Shown here: in pieces, positions 12,781-25,105 of the stretch
Numbering within the stretch: the first letter of the stretch is position 1
Layout of the letters: every line of letters starts with the position of its first letter
From: Tricholoma matsutake
Taxonomy: Eukaryota > Basidiomycota > Agaricomycetes > Agaricales > Tricholomataceae
Length of the DNA stretch: 64,000 nucleotides
Direction of reading: 5' to 3'
Assembly (NCBI GenBank): GCA_026075535.2
Contig: AP026547.1
Location: forward strand, 9,424,001 to 9,488,000
The notes under the pieces: generated by a model
What the model saw: the letters and a program-made list of their open reading frames with translations, nothing else
Told to the model about the DNA's origin: nothing
Database searches by the model: none
Position numbers and translations under genes: made by a program

Positions 12781-13160
12781 GGAGTCCCCCTCTCTTGTTG
12801 TCATCCCCCTTGTCATCATTGTTGTTGTCCCTCCTCTCATCCCCCCTCTCTTTGTCATCCCCTCTTGTCATCATCCTCCCTCCTCTCATTATTCCTCCTC
12901 TCATCATCCCTCCTCTCACCATTATCCCCTCTCGTTGTAGTCCCCCTCTCTCTTTGTGGTCCCCTCCCTCTCGTTGTTGTCTCCCCTCCCTCTCATTGTT
13001 GTCTCCCCTCCCTCTCATTGTTGTCTCCCCTCCCTCTCATTGTTGTCTCCCCTCCCTCTCATTGTTGTCTCCCCTCCCTCCTGCCCACACCCACCCACCC
13101 CACCCACCCTCATTCCTGCTCACACCTATCCTCACTCCCATCCTCCTCAGTTATTGTCAT
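12780..13160. repeat. Pyrimidine-rich minisatellite with a 22-bp core
   Basis: Plus is almost purely C and T. At about 12,960-13,085 the unit CTCTCATTGTTGTCTCCCCT(CC) repeats about five times; the flanks are looser TCATC and CCTCTC variants. The two long Ser/Pro/Leu-rich frames are artefacts of composition. Such tracts can form triplex (H-) DNA. Confidence 0.8.
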
Positions 13161-13189
13161 CATCAGTCCATACATGATCCACCACTTGT

Positions 13190-13880
13190 GAGGCTGGGGA
13201 TGGGTGGTGTGCTTTGTCATTGGTCCTCTCCCCATGTTGTTGTTGTCCCCTGTCATTGTCAGTTTGTTGTTGAGCACCCCTGATCCCACCCTGCATGCAG
13301 AGGCTCATAGTGGTGGTCATGGGGGTTGTCTTAGCAGTTATAGGTCCTGTTACCCCATCCTGCCATTGTCATAGTGTCATTTCATATTTTATCAAGGTGT
13401 GATGAGGTGGTTAGTGATGAGGTGGCAGAGTTAAGGGTGCTTCACGTGCTTACCTCACAGGCACCCTGCTACCTGGGCCTCCTGGGGTCTCTATGGGGTC
13501 TTGTAACCCCAAACAACCCTTTCACATCCCATTTGGATGGGGAGGAGGGGTGCATGTGTCATGTGTTGTGTGTCATTGTGGTAGTAGATAACCTAAAAAG
13601 AACTGAATAAGACTATTATAGCTTGAAAAAGAAAGAAAAGAACATTGAAAACACTTATTTGCTTTATGTTGAAGGGTCTTAGGCTCCTCAACATGAATCG
13701 ACAGCTGTTGATGTCTAGATACACACATCACTGTGATGTGGCAATTTTGCAGCCATGCGGTTCACCATTTACTGTTGATGGAGCAGTATGGGAGCAGCAT
13801 TGGTGGCTGCTAATGGAGGTGGGAGGTGGTGGTAGCAGTGTGATGGTGGTAGTGGTGGTGAGCTGGGCACAACATTAACT
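13190..13880. repeat. Palindrome-bearing non-coding repeat (module family)
   Basis: Contains a GCATGCAGAGGCTCAT-type palindrome (about 13,290) and the CATCCCATTTGGATGGGGAG hairpin (about 13,528), followed by an intron-like A-rich stretch (about 13,590-13,650). The same modules in the same order occur at 44,420-44,800, so this is a member of the dispersed module family. Confidence 0.55.
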
Positions 13881-14309
13881 TGAACATTTGAACTCAGTGA
13901 ATTTGAACATGTCACATGACTCTGAGCACCCCATGGGGCACCAACTTCACAAGCATATGTTCAATCCACCAGCAATATTGGGCTGTATATGATGTGATGC
14001 CTCATTAGTACCAGTGTCACATCATTCTCCACAATAACATCATCAACAACAACAATGCTGGCTCCTTCATCTTGTGCTCTGGGTCGGTCTTTTATGCTCC
14101 AGGTGTCTTTGTGCTATGTTTTTTTTTGCTCTGGTATTTTGTGCTCTGGGTGTTTTGTGGGACTGTGACATGATGTCAGTCCCAGACTTGACCTGGTGTC
14201 AGTCCCTTTGGTTCTAATCTAATTTTATCTCATTTGGAGCACTCAGTCACACAAGAGACCTATGATATTCCATTCTTTCATATGTTGATCTTTTCATTAT
14301 AAAGTGGCT

Positions 14310-14860
14310 ACAACATGGGTATGGCAGAACTTGGTAAGTTCTGCTTTGTTTCTCATGATTTTATATTTGATTCTAATCTATTTACATGTCATTTGAAGGG
14401 GCCGGTGAGACGATAGGCCTACATCAATCTGTTGTTTCGCATTTTGAAGTTTTTGCTTTGCAGAGGTGAAAACATGGATATGGCAGAACTCAGTGAGTTG
14501 TGCATCATTTCTCATAATTTTATATCTGATTCTAATCTATTTACATGTCACTTGAAGGGGCCAGTGAGACAATAGGCCTACATTAATCCGTTGTTTCACA
14601 TTTCGAAGTTTTTACTTTGTAGGGGTGAAAACATGGATATGGCAGACCTCAGTGAGTTGTGTATTATTTCTCATGATCCTATATTGGATTCTAATCTATT
14701 TACATGTTGTTTAAAGTGCCCAGTGAGACAAGAGGCCTATGTCTATCCATTCTTTCACATGTCAGGGTTTTCGCTTTGTAGGGTTACAACATGGATATGC
14801 CAGAACTCAGTGAGTTCTGCTTCATTTTTCATGATCTTATATTTGATTCTAATGTTACAC
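14310..14860 (+). repeat. 159-bp tandem array with splice-like signals
   Basis: Four units start near 14,310, 14,468, 14,628 and 14,787 with AACATGGRTATG(G/C)CAGA, and the last is cut short. In each unit a pyrimidine-rich TTTGCAG or TTTGTAG lies just before this block and a GTGAGTT or GTAAGTT lies 10-15 nt after it. Each unit therefore looks like a mini-exon between an acceptor and a donor. No long frame connects the units. Confidence 0.7.
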
Positions 14861-14869
14861 CTTTCCTGA

Positions 14870-16820
14870 GGGTTCACCACTACCCCACTAATATGTAGGA
14901 CCACTGGGCCCACTGCCATTATGCCAGCATGCCCCACCCCCCAACTATCAGATACAACATTAACATGCACAGCTGCAAAGTGCTGTAGTACACATGGACG
15001 TGCAACTATCAACTGGCTGGGTCCCTCAAAATGATGACATAAATGCACAGGCACATGGGGGTTATGAGAGGGTGATGATGTGTTCATTGATAGAATCTAA
15101 TTGAAGTTGTAAGTAGGTGATAATAAAATTGATTTAAAAATTACATAGTTGAAATGTCTAGAAGTGCAATTACAATATATCACATAGCACAGGGCATCAC
15201 AGGGCATCACCAGGTACCCTAGGAGTGCTTGTCATTTCCTGGGAAATAGGCTTAACCCAGGAAAAACCTGCATCAAAAAGTGATTTTCCTGATGCAATGG
15301 GATCGAATTACTTGGTGGATGGCTGAGATGCCATTGGCTCAAACAGATGGCATATTCTGTCAAGAGCAGTTCTAAATCTTACACATATCAGGATCTCAGG
15401 AACATTCCAGAGGCTAAACCACAAAGCAGTTGTGACATAAAAATCAAATTACATAAAGTTATAGCAGTCACTCAACCCACAGCAACCCAAATAACTATAA
15501 GGGATGGAAATGTAACTCATCAACTCATCAAGATGAGGAACAACACACTGTCTTTCTTCACCTGATAAATTCAAACTCCTCTTCTGAGACAAACTTGCAC
15601 TAGAGGGCCACTGCTTCACATGGCATATCCAAGTTCTTGGAGGTGTGGGTGTCATGTCTGTACACAGCTATAACAGTCGGACCCAAACTTGTTATAACAA
15701 GGGCACACCTGGTGTGTCTGCCATGTTTCCCCTTTGTTTCCAGCAAGTTACTGCTCATGGCAGAGTTGGGCATGGGTCATATGGTATCTGCAACTATTGT
15801 TACCAGTAGTTTAGAATCTAAAACATAAAGAAAAGTAATGAGTTAGTTAATCAGAACAAGAAGAAAAGAAAAAAAACTTACTGCAAACCAAAATGACACA
15901 ATCGTCATTTGGGTCATCTGTTTGTACCTGTCAAGTGGTGGTGGAGCTGAGATTTGAGCGACATAAAGTTGAACCCACCATGGGCAGTGCAAAGTTGGAC
16001 CCAAACTAGTTATAGCAGCAGTGCCACATACAGTCTAAGTCCAATTCCAGAAGATGAGCGCACAAAGTCAAACTCAATAGGCAGCACAGAGTCAAGCCAA
16101 AATATGAAAACTGCATAGTTCGACCAGGCAGTGACCAGGGATTTCAAAACAAAGCAATGACTGAGACAACAGTGATAAGTTCAAGTTGTAAAACTTGAAT
16201 GAAAACCAAAGAGGTTCAATGGTCACATGGTCACAGTGCATGTCTACACAAAACTAGGGTTAGGGTCCACCACAGAAGTTGAGAGCACTGGCACAATAAA
16301 AAACAAATTTACAGAAAACAAAGCTTATTTAGTATCAACAAGGACAAACACACAAAGAAAAAAAAAATTCATTGCATTTTATACACTATGCTACCACTAC
16401 ATGGGCAGGCTTATGCTGTGCCATTATGCTGTGCCATTTGCACAAAAAAGAATTGTCACACTAAGTAATAAAAGTAGTATACTACATAATATAACTATGG
16501 TTGCAAAACAGAGTAAAAGCTTGCTATGCCATGCACAGGTTGGTGTTGCTATGCTAGGGTGTAGCACAGGTCACACTGGCAGGTGCAAGACCACAAATAT
16601 ACACTGTGGTTTTGACTCTTTTTTTTCTTCTATTTAATGTTCTACATTGTTAAACATAGTGTATTGTGTTGTATAACCCTCAACTAACTTAATTACACCC
16701 TGTATACATACCTGAGCAACATACAATAAGGCTTTTTATTTGAAGAATGCTCACATTCACATGAGGGGGCAACACAGATATTAAAAATTTTCATTAAACT
16801 AATTAACAGGGACAAAACTA
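14870..16820. other. No gene recognised
   Basis: CpG-poor sequence with short open frames only (for example 136 codons at 16,227-16,637, low complexity and no domain). Near 15,670 and 16,000 the phrase GACCCAAACT(T/A)GTTATA recurs. I see no RNA gene. Confidence 0.35.
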
Positions 16821-16829
16821 ATTAATGAT

Positions 16830-17790
16830 GAAAACCTCCCTCACAAAAAATGCAAGGGAGGGGCCCACTCCCCATTGTCCCTGGTGTCCTCATCCATTTC
16901 CCCCCCATTGTTTGTTGTTCATCCTGCTTCATTCGTTTGTCCTGCTTCATTTGTTGTTGTTGTCCTTGTGGCTGGCTGTCTCCTCCCCATTGCTCCCCAT
17001 TTCCACCCCACAAGCAGTTGCTCATGGGTGTGGTTGGGGGTGCTGTGTGATGGTGGTAGTTGTTGTCCCCTTGCTGTCCTCCTTGCATCGCCATAGTCCT
17101 CATTGTCCATGTGGCTTGTAGCATCATCTGGTTTGCTGTGGTGGTGTTGGTGTTGGTGGTGGTCATCGTAGGCATAGGGATGGATGCTGGGTCATCCGTT
17201 CTCATTGGGGAGTGCTGGCAGTGATCCTTGGCATTGGCTGCTGTGTCATCATCATCGTCGAGGGGCCCTGGGCTTTGTGCTGTTGTCGATTGAATGAAAA
17301 AAAGAAGAGAAATGAAAAAAAAACACCCCCATCATCATCATGTGCTCCATCTCATCCCCATCCCTGTCGCTCCCTGTTTCCACCTCACAAGCAGTCATTT
17401 GCAGTGGTGGATTGGGGTGCTGTGGTGGTGGTGGTTCGTTGTTCATCGTCGTCATCCTCTGCCCCTCATGGTTCATTGTCATCTTCATCATTCTCCTCCC
17501 TTTGTCCCTTGTGTCCCCATCTCCCATTTGTCATTCATTGTTCCCCTTCCCATTGTCCCTCATTGTTAGCTGCTAGCACCTGCAACCCACCCCACAAGTG
17601 GTGGCTTGCAGGACTAGGGCGGGTGCTGGGCCATTCATTGTCATCCCCATCGTTGTTGCTCCCTTATAAACTCATCCACCCTGCAAGCAGGGGCTCGCAG
17701 TGGTGGGTTCTCTGGGTCCCATCCTGGGTCATCGTCCTAGGCATGGGTATGCTGTCTTGGTGCTGTCTTGTTGTTACAACATAGATAGAA
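16830..17790. repeat. Palindrome-bearing non-coding repeat (module family)
   Basis: Carries four GAGCAG/CTGCTC-type palindromic modules within CCACCC...GGGTGG contexts (about 17,010, 17,375, 17,590 and 17,685), embedded in GTCATCGTTGTTGTCC-like low-complexity DNA. Frames on both strands are long only because stops are rare in this composition. Confidence 0.55.
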
Positions 17791-18154
17791 CCTCTGGAGA
17801 AAAGAAACAGTTAGTTAATTGAAAGAAATAAACAACTTACTGTTGTTGAGCTGACACTGTACCCTAGAAAAGAGCACATTTAGTTAGTTGGAAGAAACAA
17901 AAAACTTAACTATTATGATGGGCAATGCCCATGTGTGAAGAGGAACCAGAAATATGAAGTTGATTGGTAGTTTGGCAATGGCTGGATCCAGCAATTCAAG
18001 CAACCCATCAATACCTGTCACACTGCCAAAACGGGTATGGTATGTCACAGGTCTGGCATTTTGGCAACTGTACCCATACCTGTCAAACCTGTGAGCTGTT
18101 TACCCTGGGTTTACCCATACCTGTGCTACACCTTACACTATGCAAACAACTTGG

Positions 18155-18265
18155 TAGTCACCATGCACACAAGTTGATGGTCACCATGCACACAAGTGAA
18201 TGGTCACCATGCACACAAGTGAATGGTCACCATGCACACAAGTGAATGGTCACCATGCACACAAA
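18155..18265. repeat. 22-bp minisatellite, about 5 units
   Basis: The unit GGTCACCATGCACACAAGTG (plus AAT) repeats head to tail, with the outer copies diverged. Confidence 0.85.
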
Positions 18266-18669
18266 AGTAATGTCGCCATGTTGGGCAAGTATCGGACTGG
18301 GTCATGTGATCATATGCATGAGCTCAGCTAAGGCAGATACACCAGAGGCAGGGCTATAGCTATTGAACAATGAACAACTAAGCTCCAGAAACATTTCAGA
18401 ATCAATATTTAAACTATTTAGAGGCTCAAGGAAGTGTAGAAAGTAATCCATCTATTGTGTATGCTAAGATAAAGTACATTTGGTAAATCATCCCTTCAAA
18501 TAAACAGAGGTAAACATTTGCTCATGCTGCCATCACAGTTATACTTACAAGAAAATGAACTATTTATTGAATAAACTCTAAGGGTATATAATATACTGAT
18601 AATGAAATAGGTGAATTATAAACTGAATAAACTATGAATCTGTAAGGCTACTAGAGATGATGGGTGATC

Positions 18670-18700
18670 GAGAGAGGAGAGAGAGAGAGAGAGCAGAGTA
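18670..18700. repeat. (GA)n microsatellite
   Basis: A short run of GA dinucleotides with one or two interruptions. Confidence 0.8.
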
Positions 18701-18829
18701 ATGAGGGAATGAGGGACATAAAACATACTAGTCAAGATAAAAAGTGAGAATGTGAGAGGAGAGGTAAAGGGAATGTGAGAGGAGAGGTAAAGAAGTGTCA
18801 GATGATGAAAGAAGGCAAGGTCATTAAGA

Positions 18830-19292
18830 TTAGAAAGTATACTCATATGTGTGCATTTCAGACCAAGGGTCTGGCAATGATTCATCTACATGGAAAAAGC
18901 CAGATGCCACCAGAGAGTTAGATGGAGAAGGACTGGAAGGTGTCGATAGAGCGGAGATGGAGGTGGACTCAGGTATGTATGCAGCTGCACTTGGACCTGC
19001 AGTTGCAGTTAGAGCAGTAGTAGTAGATGCACTCATTGAGGGCAATGTGCCCACCTCGTCATCTGATATGAAAATTGGTGGTGATGGCACTGCAGATGAT
19101 GGTGCTGGAGGGTGGATAGTCAGTAGAGTATAGCAGAATAATCAGCAAAAGTCACTCACATTTTTCTCTGAGCCATTCCATCAGATAGCTGAGGCCATAC
19201 TCATCAGGTGGCCCATACTCTGAGTCATTATCCACTGAGCCTGAGCTTTTTCCCAACTCATCCTCTTTACTGTCATGTCCAGTGAAAAGTGG
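18830..19292 (-). pseudogene. 3' part of a gene split by the Gypsy element
   Basis: Minus-strand coding sequence running from the retrotransposon's left edge. Near 19,160-19,290 it reads an acidic Ser-rich segment ending in the word DEYGLSYLMEWLREK. After an interval that looks like an intron, the 18,830-19,090 frame gives IFISDDEVGTLPS and a Ser/Thr/Pro-rich tail. Joined at the target-site duplication to the segment at 26,941-27,050 it stays in one frame, so the element landed in an exon. I do not recognise the protein. It may be a host protein of unknown function or a TE-carried gene. Confidence 0.5.
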
Positions 19293-19428
19293 TGAAAATG
19301 TGTCTCCGAGGCAAAGGAATCAAGCTAGCAACTGTTTGAGTTGAAGGGTATCATATGTGTATGTATGGTATGTACATGGGTATCAGGGTTGGGATATCAC
19401 ATGCTTGTCATGTGGCTGCACAGCCACA
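19293..19428 (-). repeat. 3' LTR of the Gypsy element
   Basis: On plus it starts TGAAAATGTGTCTCC and ends GCACAGCCACA. It aligns base for base over 136 bp with 26,805-26,940, with mostly transition differences (G/A and C/T). Confidence 0.88.
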
Positions 19429-19446
19429 GGTGCCCCCCTCCAAGAG
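19429..19446 (-). promoter_or_regulatory. Polypurine tract
   Basis: On minus the sequence just inside the 3' LTR is CTCTTGGAGGGGGGCACC, a purine-rich plus-strand primer site in the expected place. Confidence 0.65.
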
Positions 19447-20368
19447 ATGTCTGCCCTGGACATCTGCTGCTGTAAAAAAAACATGTCTAACAACTGTAAC
19501 TAACATGCTGAATGAGAGTGTTCACATCGTCCTATGTTGAAAAAATATGTGCAAGTGTCTCCCACTTCCTGGACAGCCATCCCCTCCCTTCCACCCATTT
19601 TGGTCACACTGCAATCCACAGCTCTGTGTACTTGACCCTCAAGTTGACACCCCGGTACACAATCCAGCTGTCATCATCTGTCCCTGTAACCTCCTGTAAC
19701 TGGATGATGCCCACATCCTCAATGAAAACCTCCATCTTGTCCTTCAACAGTACTGGTGGTCTTGAACACAATTCCCATACACTGTAATTTGGAAATGGGT
19801 CTTTGTTTTTGGGGAACACATGGACCTGGATTTGTGGTGCATCACAACTGCAGCGGCGGACAGTGCATAGGACTGTGTGGTTGTGGTGGTGTTTAGTGGG
19901 GATTGTGGCCATCATTGCATGTTGTATTGTGTGTGTTCAACTCTGGGTTGGTTGTGCGGTTGATATTACATGTGGTTGGTTGGAAGCGGTGTGGCAGTTG
20001 TGGGTGTATGGTGGGGATTAAATGTAACCCATTGTATATGTGGGCAAACATAGCGGAGTTGCGGAATTTAAACAAATGGGGTGTCATGCCATGTGGTAAG
20101 GCTGGATTAGGTGTCTTCCATTTGATCTTCAGCTTCTTCTACCATTACCTAATCCATCTCTGCATCTGGATCTGTGGTTTGCTCATCCAGTGGGCCCACA
20201 TCGTCTAGGGATGAGCCTCTCAATGGTATGTATCGTCTTAGTCAGTTTGCATGGTAGTGGTGTGCCTTCTAGTGCATAGTGTGAAAGAATTTAAAAACTT
20301 AGTGGTTATCATTGCTGGTGCTGACCACCTTGGCTTCAATTTGTTCAATGTGCTGTGATTCTTGTCCA

Positions 20369-22570
20369 TCATTGAGTCATAAATCTGGACAAGACAGCCT
20401 GGTTTGAAGGCTTCCTAGGTTCCCACTTTTTGGTCGAATGCTGTTTTTCTTCTGTTTGCCTCCTCAAGCTGTCTTCAGTGTGCCCCAGCACAGAAGACCT
20501 CTGCAAGGGATAGGTTAGTCTGGATCTCCTGTTCAGTTGGTGGGTCATGTGTATCTGCCCTCTTACTGACCCTCCATAGCTTTCCATCTTTGATCATGAA
20601 CCCCTCTGCTCTGTGCACCATCCTTCTGCATTCTGAGATTGTCGTGCTGGTTGTGTGCCCTAGCAGGTATTGCATGATTGGTTGGAAGAAACTGTCATCC
20701 TTGAAATGGGTCTCCAATGGGTGGGGGTTCTGTGTTGACATCATCTCTGTCACTAGCATGATGTTGTTCTTGATCCCTTGCATTGCTTCCCAGTCCAAGA
20801 GCACTGACCATTCTGATCCATTGCCTGGTTGTCATTTCCTGAGTTATCATTTCCTGCTGAGTCCATCTGCAACCAAATTCTCGATGCCTGGTCTGTGGTG
20901 GATTTCTATGATATTATGTGCTAGTATAGATTCTTTCCATCTTCTGTGGTGGATGCTCATCTTTTCCTTCATTAGGCAATCTCTGAACACCTGGCAGTCT
21001 GTCTCCAACTCTATTGGGGACCCAAAGATATATTGGTCGAATTCATCCAAGCTGTACTTTAGCACTGCAGATTCTAGGAGGAATGGTTCATAGTGTTCCT
21101 CACTTGGAGAGGTGCATTTTGAGCAATATGCAATCAGGTACCGCCTGGTGACTTCCTTGCTGTCTTTGTTAGTCTCTTTGAATGGTTGTGAGAGGAAACC
21201 CACCAGGCCTCTTGCACATCCATCTGTTGTGACTCTAAATGGCCATCCATCATACTGTGGTGGTCATACTAGTGGTTCTTGAAACAAGAGGCATTTTAGT
21301 GTCACAAAGGCTTTCTGCTGTTCTTGATTCCATCTCCCTTTTAAGGTTGTAGCTTTCAGTGTGCATTTGTATGCACCCTTCCTTGCCATTGCCTTTGTGC
21401 CTTTTGGGATCTCAGCCTGGACATTTCTTGTTAGGTCTGTTAGTGGTGCCACAACTCTTGCATAGTCACAGATAAGTCATTGGAAGTAGTTGGTGAGTCC
21501 CAAGAATCCCATTAGCTCCTGTACATTCTCTGGTTCTGGCCAATCTACTACTGCTGAGACTTTGTCAAGGTTCGGTTTGATCCCACTTGGTCCCACCATG
21601 ACTCCTGCAAACAGAATGTCAGTGGCAAATAGCTTTGTTTTTGATGTTGACAGGCTTAGCTTCTGGTCCCTGCATCTCTGGAAGAACTTCCTCAAGTTCT
21701 TCATCTTTGTTTCAAACTCATCTCCAGGGAGGCATATGTCATCCATCCAGTTGGTGAGTTCTCTGCCTATCATGTCATCTAGTGCTATTGCAACCATTTT
21801 GCAGAATGTTGCTGGGTGCCTGTGAGTCCGAAGGGCATCCTAAGGTATACATAGTAGCCCCTGCCCTCTACGTAAAAGGCTGCATACAGTACTGACTCAT
21901 TGTCCAGTGCAACTGCATAGTACCCTGATGCAAAGTCAACGATGCTTGCCCACCGGTGCCCTGCTGCAAACTTGTGTTTACTTTTGAGGTCTCCCATTGG
22001 GAATGATGGCACCTGTGTTGCTTTGTTCAGGCCATGAATGCATGGCAAATCCACCACTTAGTCTTTTGTTTCAATTTGCCTGTTCCTTCCTCTGTCTCTA
22101 GTGTTGCTCCCTCTTCTCCTTTGTTGGTTCCAGAATGGTGGGAGTCTGTTCTTTCTGCACTCCCTGTTGACCTTGTGCATGATCTTGGTTTGGGTAGCAC
22201 TGATCTTCCCTGCTTCTTTGGATTGTAGGTTTGTGCTCCCAAGGTTCTTGATGAATTTGCCTGGTACTCTTTGGACAATGCACACTGCTTCCATTTTGTC
22301 CAGTTGTTTGTAAAACCACTCTTTCTGATTCTCTTAGAGCAGTCTTTGACTTGTGCATGTCAGTAGTTTTGTATCTTGGTCTACTGTTAAGTGGTGTTTG
22401 TGCCATTCCACTGGCCATACCTCCAAGAGGCTTAGTGTGAAGACATCAGCAACTTCTTGGACTAGCATTCTGACACTTCCCTTTTACTCAGGTGTTAAGT
22501 TGTCCCCTATGCTGACCTTCCCCAGGATCTCCTCAACTCTGCTTGCCTCAAATGGGTCCATTGTTCTCTT
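20369..22570 (-). pseudogene. Gypsy pol: reverse transcriptase, RNase H and integrase remnants
   Basis: RT is seen in two frames. 21,785-22,057 has the fingers/palm words VDFASGYYAVALD and LRMPFGLTG. 21,477-21,797 has WMDDICLPGDEFE, where the catalytic YxDD is represented by WMDD, then GPSGIKPNLDKVSAVVDWPEP and MGFLGLTNYF. RNase H follows at 20,847-21,203 (AYCSKCTSPSEEHYEPFLLE, then HHRPGIENLVADGLSRK). 20,475-20,804 holds the linker before integrase (DGKLWRVSKRAD). From there the reading passes almost directly to the post-core block near 20,370-20,460 (FKPGCLVQIYDSMM), so the zinc-binding and DDE core domains appear deleted. Stops and frameshifts separate the parts. Nothing here can be functional. 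Confidence 0.85.
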
Positions 22571-22845
22571 TGTGTTCATTGGTCCTATGCTGAACTTTAC
22601 ACTCCCCCACAGAGTCCTGGAGGAATCCTGGTAGTCCTACCAGGAAGACCAGGAATCCTCCAGGAATCCAGTGGGACTCACCAGGACTCACCAGGACTCC
22701 AGTGGGACTCACCAGGAATTCAGTGAGACTCAGTACCCTAAAGTCATACCATAATGGAAAGTCAATTTGAGATATCTTACGAGTTTCAAGTGCTTCAGAC
22801 TTCATGAATTTCACAAAGTATGTACAAAATAAACTTGTTCAGAGC

Positions 22846-22921
22846 AGGGATTGAACTCTAGAACTCATGATCAAGAATCACATGACAAACCAAACAAGTG
22901 CTTAACCAGTTGAGCCACAGG
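22846..22921 (-). ncRNA. tRNA-like segment inside the Gypsy-borne copy
   Basis: On minus: GTGGCTCAACTGGTTAAGCA and GAGTTCAATCC, matching the segment at 33,339-33,416. Confidence 0.6.
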
Positions 22922-23027
22922 AGAATTATTAGCTGCCAATATAAAGGTGTATTTATACCTTCAAACTCAAACTTAGGTATTTCTCTCTCGAAGCTCACAA
23001 TTAAGATCAAATAAAATTTATTAACTA

Positions 23028-23272
23028 CATCCCTCGCGTTGGACGCGAGGAATACACCATTAATTACATAATAAAAAAACCTCCCCCACACAAGGTGCGA
23101 GGGGGAGTCCTACAAATATATACATATAAAACTAATCAAAGGTGAGGGGAGCACTACAATTATAAAGAAAAAGAAAGAAAACCCCTCACCCACATAAAAC
23201 GTGGGTGAGGGGGAAGGTATTACCATAAATAAAAAATGAAAAAAACCACCCCATGCAAAATGCGGGGGCAGC
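23028..23272. repeat. Ladder of four GC-rich hairpins inside the Gypsy-borne copy
   Basis: Successive palindromes at about 23,033-23,052 (CCCTCGCGTTGGACGCGAGG), 23,081-23,107, 23,180-23,212 and 23,249-23,270, separated by AT-rich spacers. CpG survives in the stems although the surroundings are CpG-poor. Confidence 0.78.
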
Positions 23273-24171
23273 CTGGTGAGTCGTGCCTGTTGTCCTGTCC
23301 CCATCGTCCTGGGTGCTGGGCCTTCCTTGTTGCTGTCCTCATCATTGCTGTCCCGGGTGTCATTTCCGTGCTGCTCCTGGTTGCCGTGCCCTTCCTGGTC
23401 GTCGTTGCCATCCTGGCCATCTCCCACTGTGTGGTGGTGGCCGTCATTGCCATTCCACCCACAATCCACCCCATGAGCAGTGGCTCATGGGGCTGGAGGC
23501 GGGTGGTGTGTTGTTGGCCCTGTTGTCATCATCCATTGTGGTTGGCAGCCGTGCTTCACATTCTTGGGGTTCTGGTGCTGGTAGGTGGTGGTGTCATTGT
23601 TGTCATCAACTGCACACACTCACAATCCACCCTATGAGCAGAGGCTTGCAGGCATGGGGTGGGTGTGTTGGGTTGTCTCGTGTCCGGCCGTCGTTACCAG
23701 TAGAGTAGAACCTATAAAACAAACAAAATGAGTTAGTTTATAAAAACAAAAAGCAAACAAAAAAAAAATTATGTAGGGCCCAAATGATGTGATCTGCATC
23801 GTTTGGGCCTGTGTTCCATCCAGTCGGCTTGTTTGCAGGTGGTGGCATTGTTACCAGTAGATTATAACCTAGAAAACTAAAGAAACAGGTTAGTTAGTTT
23901 ATAAAAACAAAAAGCAAACAAAAAAAAACTTATGTAGGGCCCATCCAGTCATTTGGGCCCATTTCCTGTGCATTGTGGCATGTTTGTTGTTGGCTAGAGG
24001 GGCGGCGGTTGGTAACGGCATGGTGGTGGTGGTGGTGAGAGAAAGGAGGGAGGGGACATTGTCAATGGTGGTGGTGGTGGTTGAATGATGAGCTGGCAAC
24101 GTTGATGACATGGCTGTATGCTTTGCATCTCTCCTTTGCTTCTCTCTTCTCTCATTGGGTTGTTTCTCTCG

Positions 24172-24855
24172 TCACATCTTCCCCTCAATCTCCGCTCTTT
24201 CTTGTCGGGTGGTGCACCATTCTACTCCTACAATCCTCCTTTCTGATGGCACATCCTCCATTTCCTCGACATCCAGGTATTTTGCCCATCTTGTTTCCTT
24301 CCACCTTCCTTTGGTCACTTGCATCACTGCTATCCTTGCTTCCTCCCTCTGTAATTGCCACCCTGGATCTGTCTCACTTACTGTTTTGTCCTCTTCCTTG
24401 TCATTATCCACTATCTGTCCTTCTTCCATCTTTCCCTCTTCTTCCCCTTTTCTTCTGTCTTCCTCTTCACTCTTCTCCATTCTTCTTTCCCCATTGTTTT
24501 TTTCCTTGTCCGCTTCATTCACCAGTATGTCCATGTTCCACTCTTGTCCTATCACAATTCTGTCTTGTTCATAGTAGTGGATTGCTTTTACTGTTCTTAG
24601 CCATGGTTTCCCTAGAATGACATCAAAAGCATTGTTGCAGTCAAAAACCTCAAATGTGCACCTTGCTGTTGTTCCTCCCACTTGGACTGTGCCTGTCCAT
24701 ATCCCCATGCTCTTGACATGTGCATTATTCATGAATGTGGTGGTCATTCTTGACTTTGCTAACTCTCCTAGGCATTGGTGATATGCTTCCCAACGTTTCT
24801 TCATGATGCAGCTCTTGCTTGCTCCATCATCCACTTGTGCCAGCATGTGCACCAC
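24172..24855 (-). pseudogene. Gypsy aspartic protease region
   Basis: A 227-codon open frame. The start matches the basidiomycete Gypsy protease: VDDGASKSCIMKKRWE around the catalytic aspartate (usual D(S/D)GA), then WTGTVQVGGTTARCTFEVFD and the second motif region FDVILGKPWLRTV. A long charged, Glu/Lys-rich linker leads to RT. The frame is open but out of frame with gag. It is read as protease from motif order and position; I would expect no activity in this context. Confidence 0.75.
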
Positions 24856-25105
24856 ATCCCCATTGATCCCTCTTAGTCAGATGCATTGCAGAAATGGCTT
24901 GGGTTGGTCTTTATTGTCTGGGTCTTCCATCAACATGACTCTCTCTATGACTGGCTCATCGTAAGGTTGAATCGGTGTCATTGTTTGCATGGAATTTTGT
25001 ACAGGCTTCTGGTCCTGTAAACTACTCTTGGTTCCTCCACTCCTCTGCTCTCTCTCTCATCCCCTCCTTGTTGTGGTTTCATTGTCAGAGCCTTGTTTCC
25101 TGCCA

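Larger units (their letters stand above)
22594..24110 (-). mobile_element. Palindrome-rich element inserted between protease and RT
   Basis: The Gypsy reading breaks near 22,594 and resumes near 24,110. The left edge has CTTTACACTCCCCCAC, the terminus seen in the 33-37 kb elements. Inside are a tRNA-like segment (22,846-22,921), a hairpin ladder (23,028-23,272), GAGCAG-type palindromes (about 23,475 and 23,630), two intron-like A-rich stretches, and GGGCCCAAATGATG-type palindromes (about 23,780 and 23,940). The right end (GGTGGTGGTGGTTG...GAGCTGGCA) matches the subterminal part of those elements but lacks their terminus, so this copy is truncated there. Strand is assigned only by similarity. 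Confidence 0.65.

Noticed and set aside
12795..13283. A 162-codon plus frame of Ser/Leu/Pro
   Set aside because: The C/T-rich minisatellite has few possible stop codons; there is no domain or codon structure.
17212..17784. A 190-codon plus frame
   Set aside because: It crosses palindromic modules and GTCATCGTTGTT low-complexity DNA, has no domain, and comparable frames open on minus.
22587..24120. A 9-bp target duplication TATGCTGAA / TATGCTTTG around the Gypsy-borne insertion
   Set aside because: Only six of nine bases agree and the right end of the element is truncated, so it is not counted as evidence.
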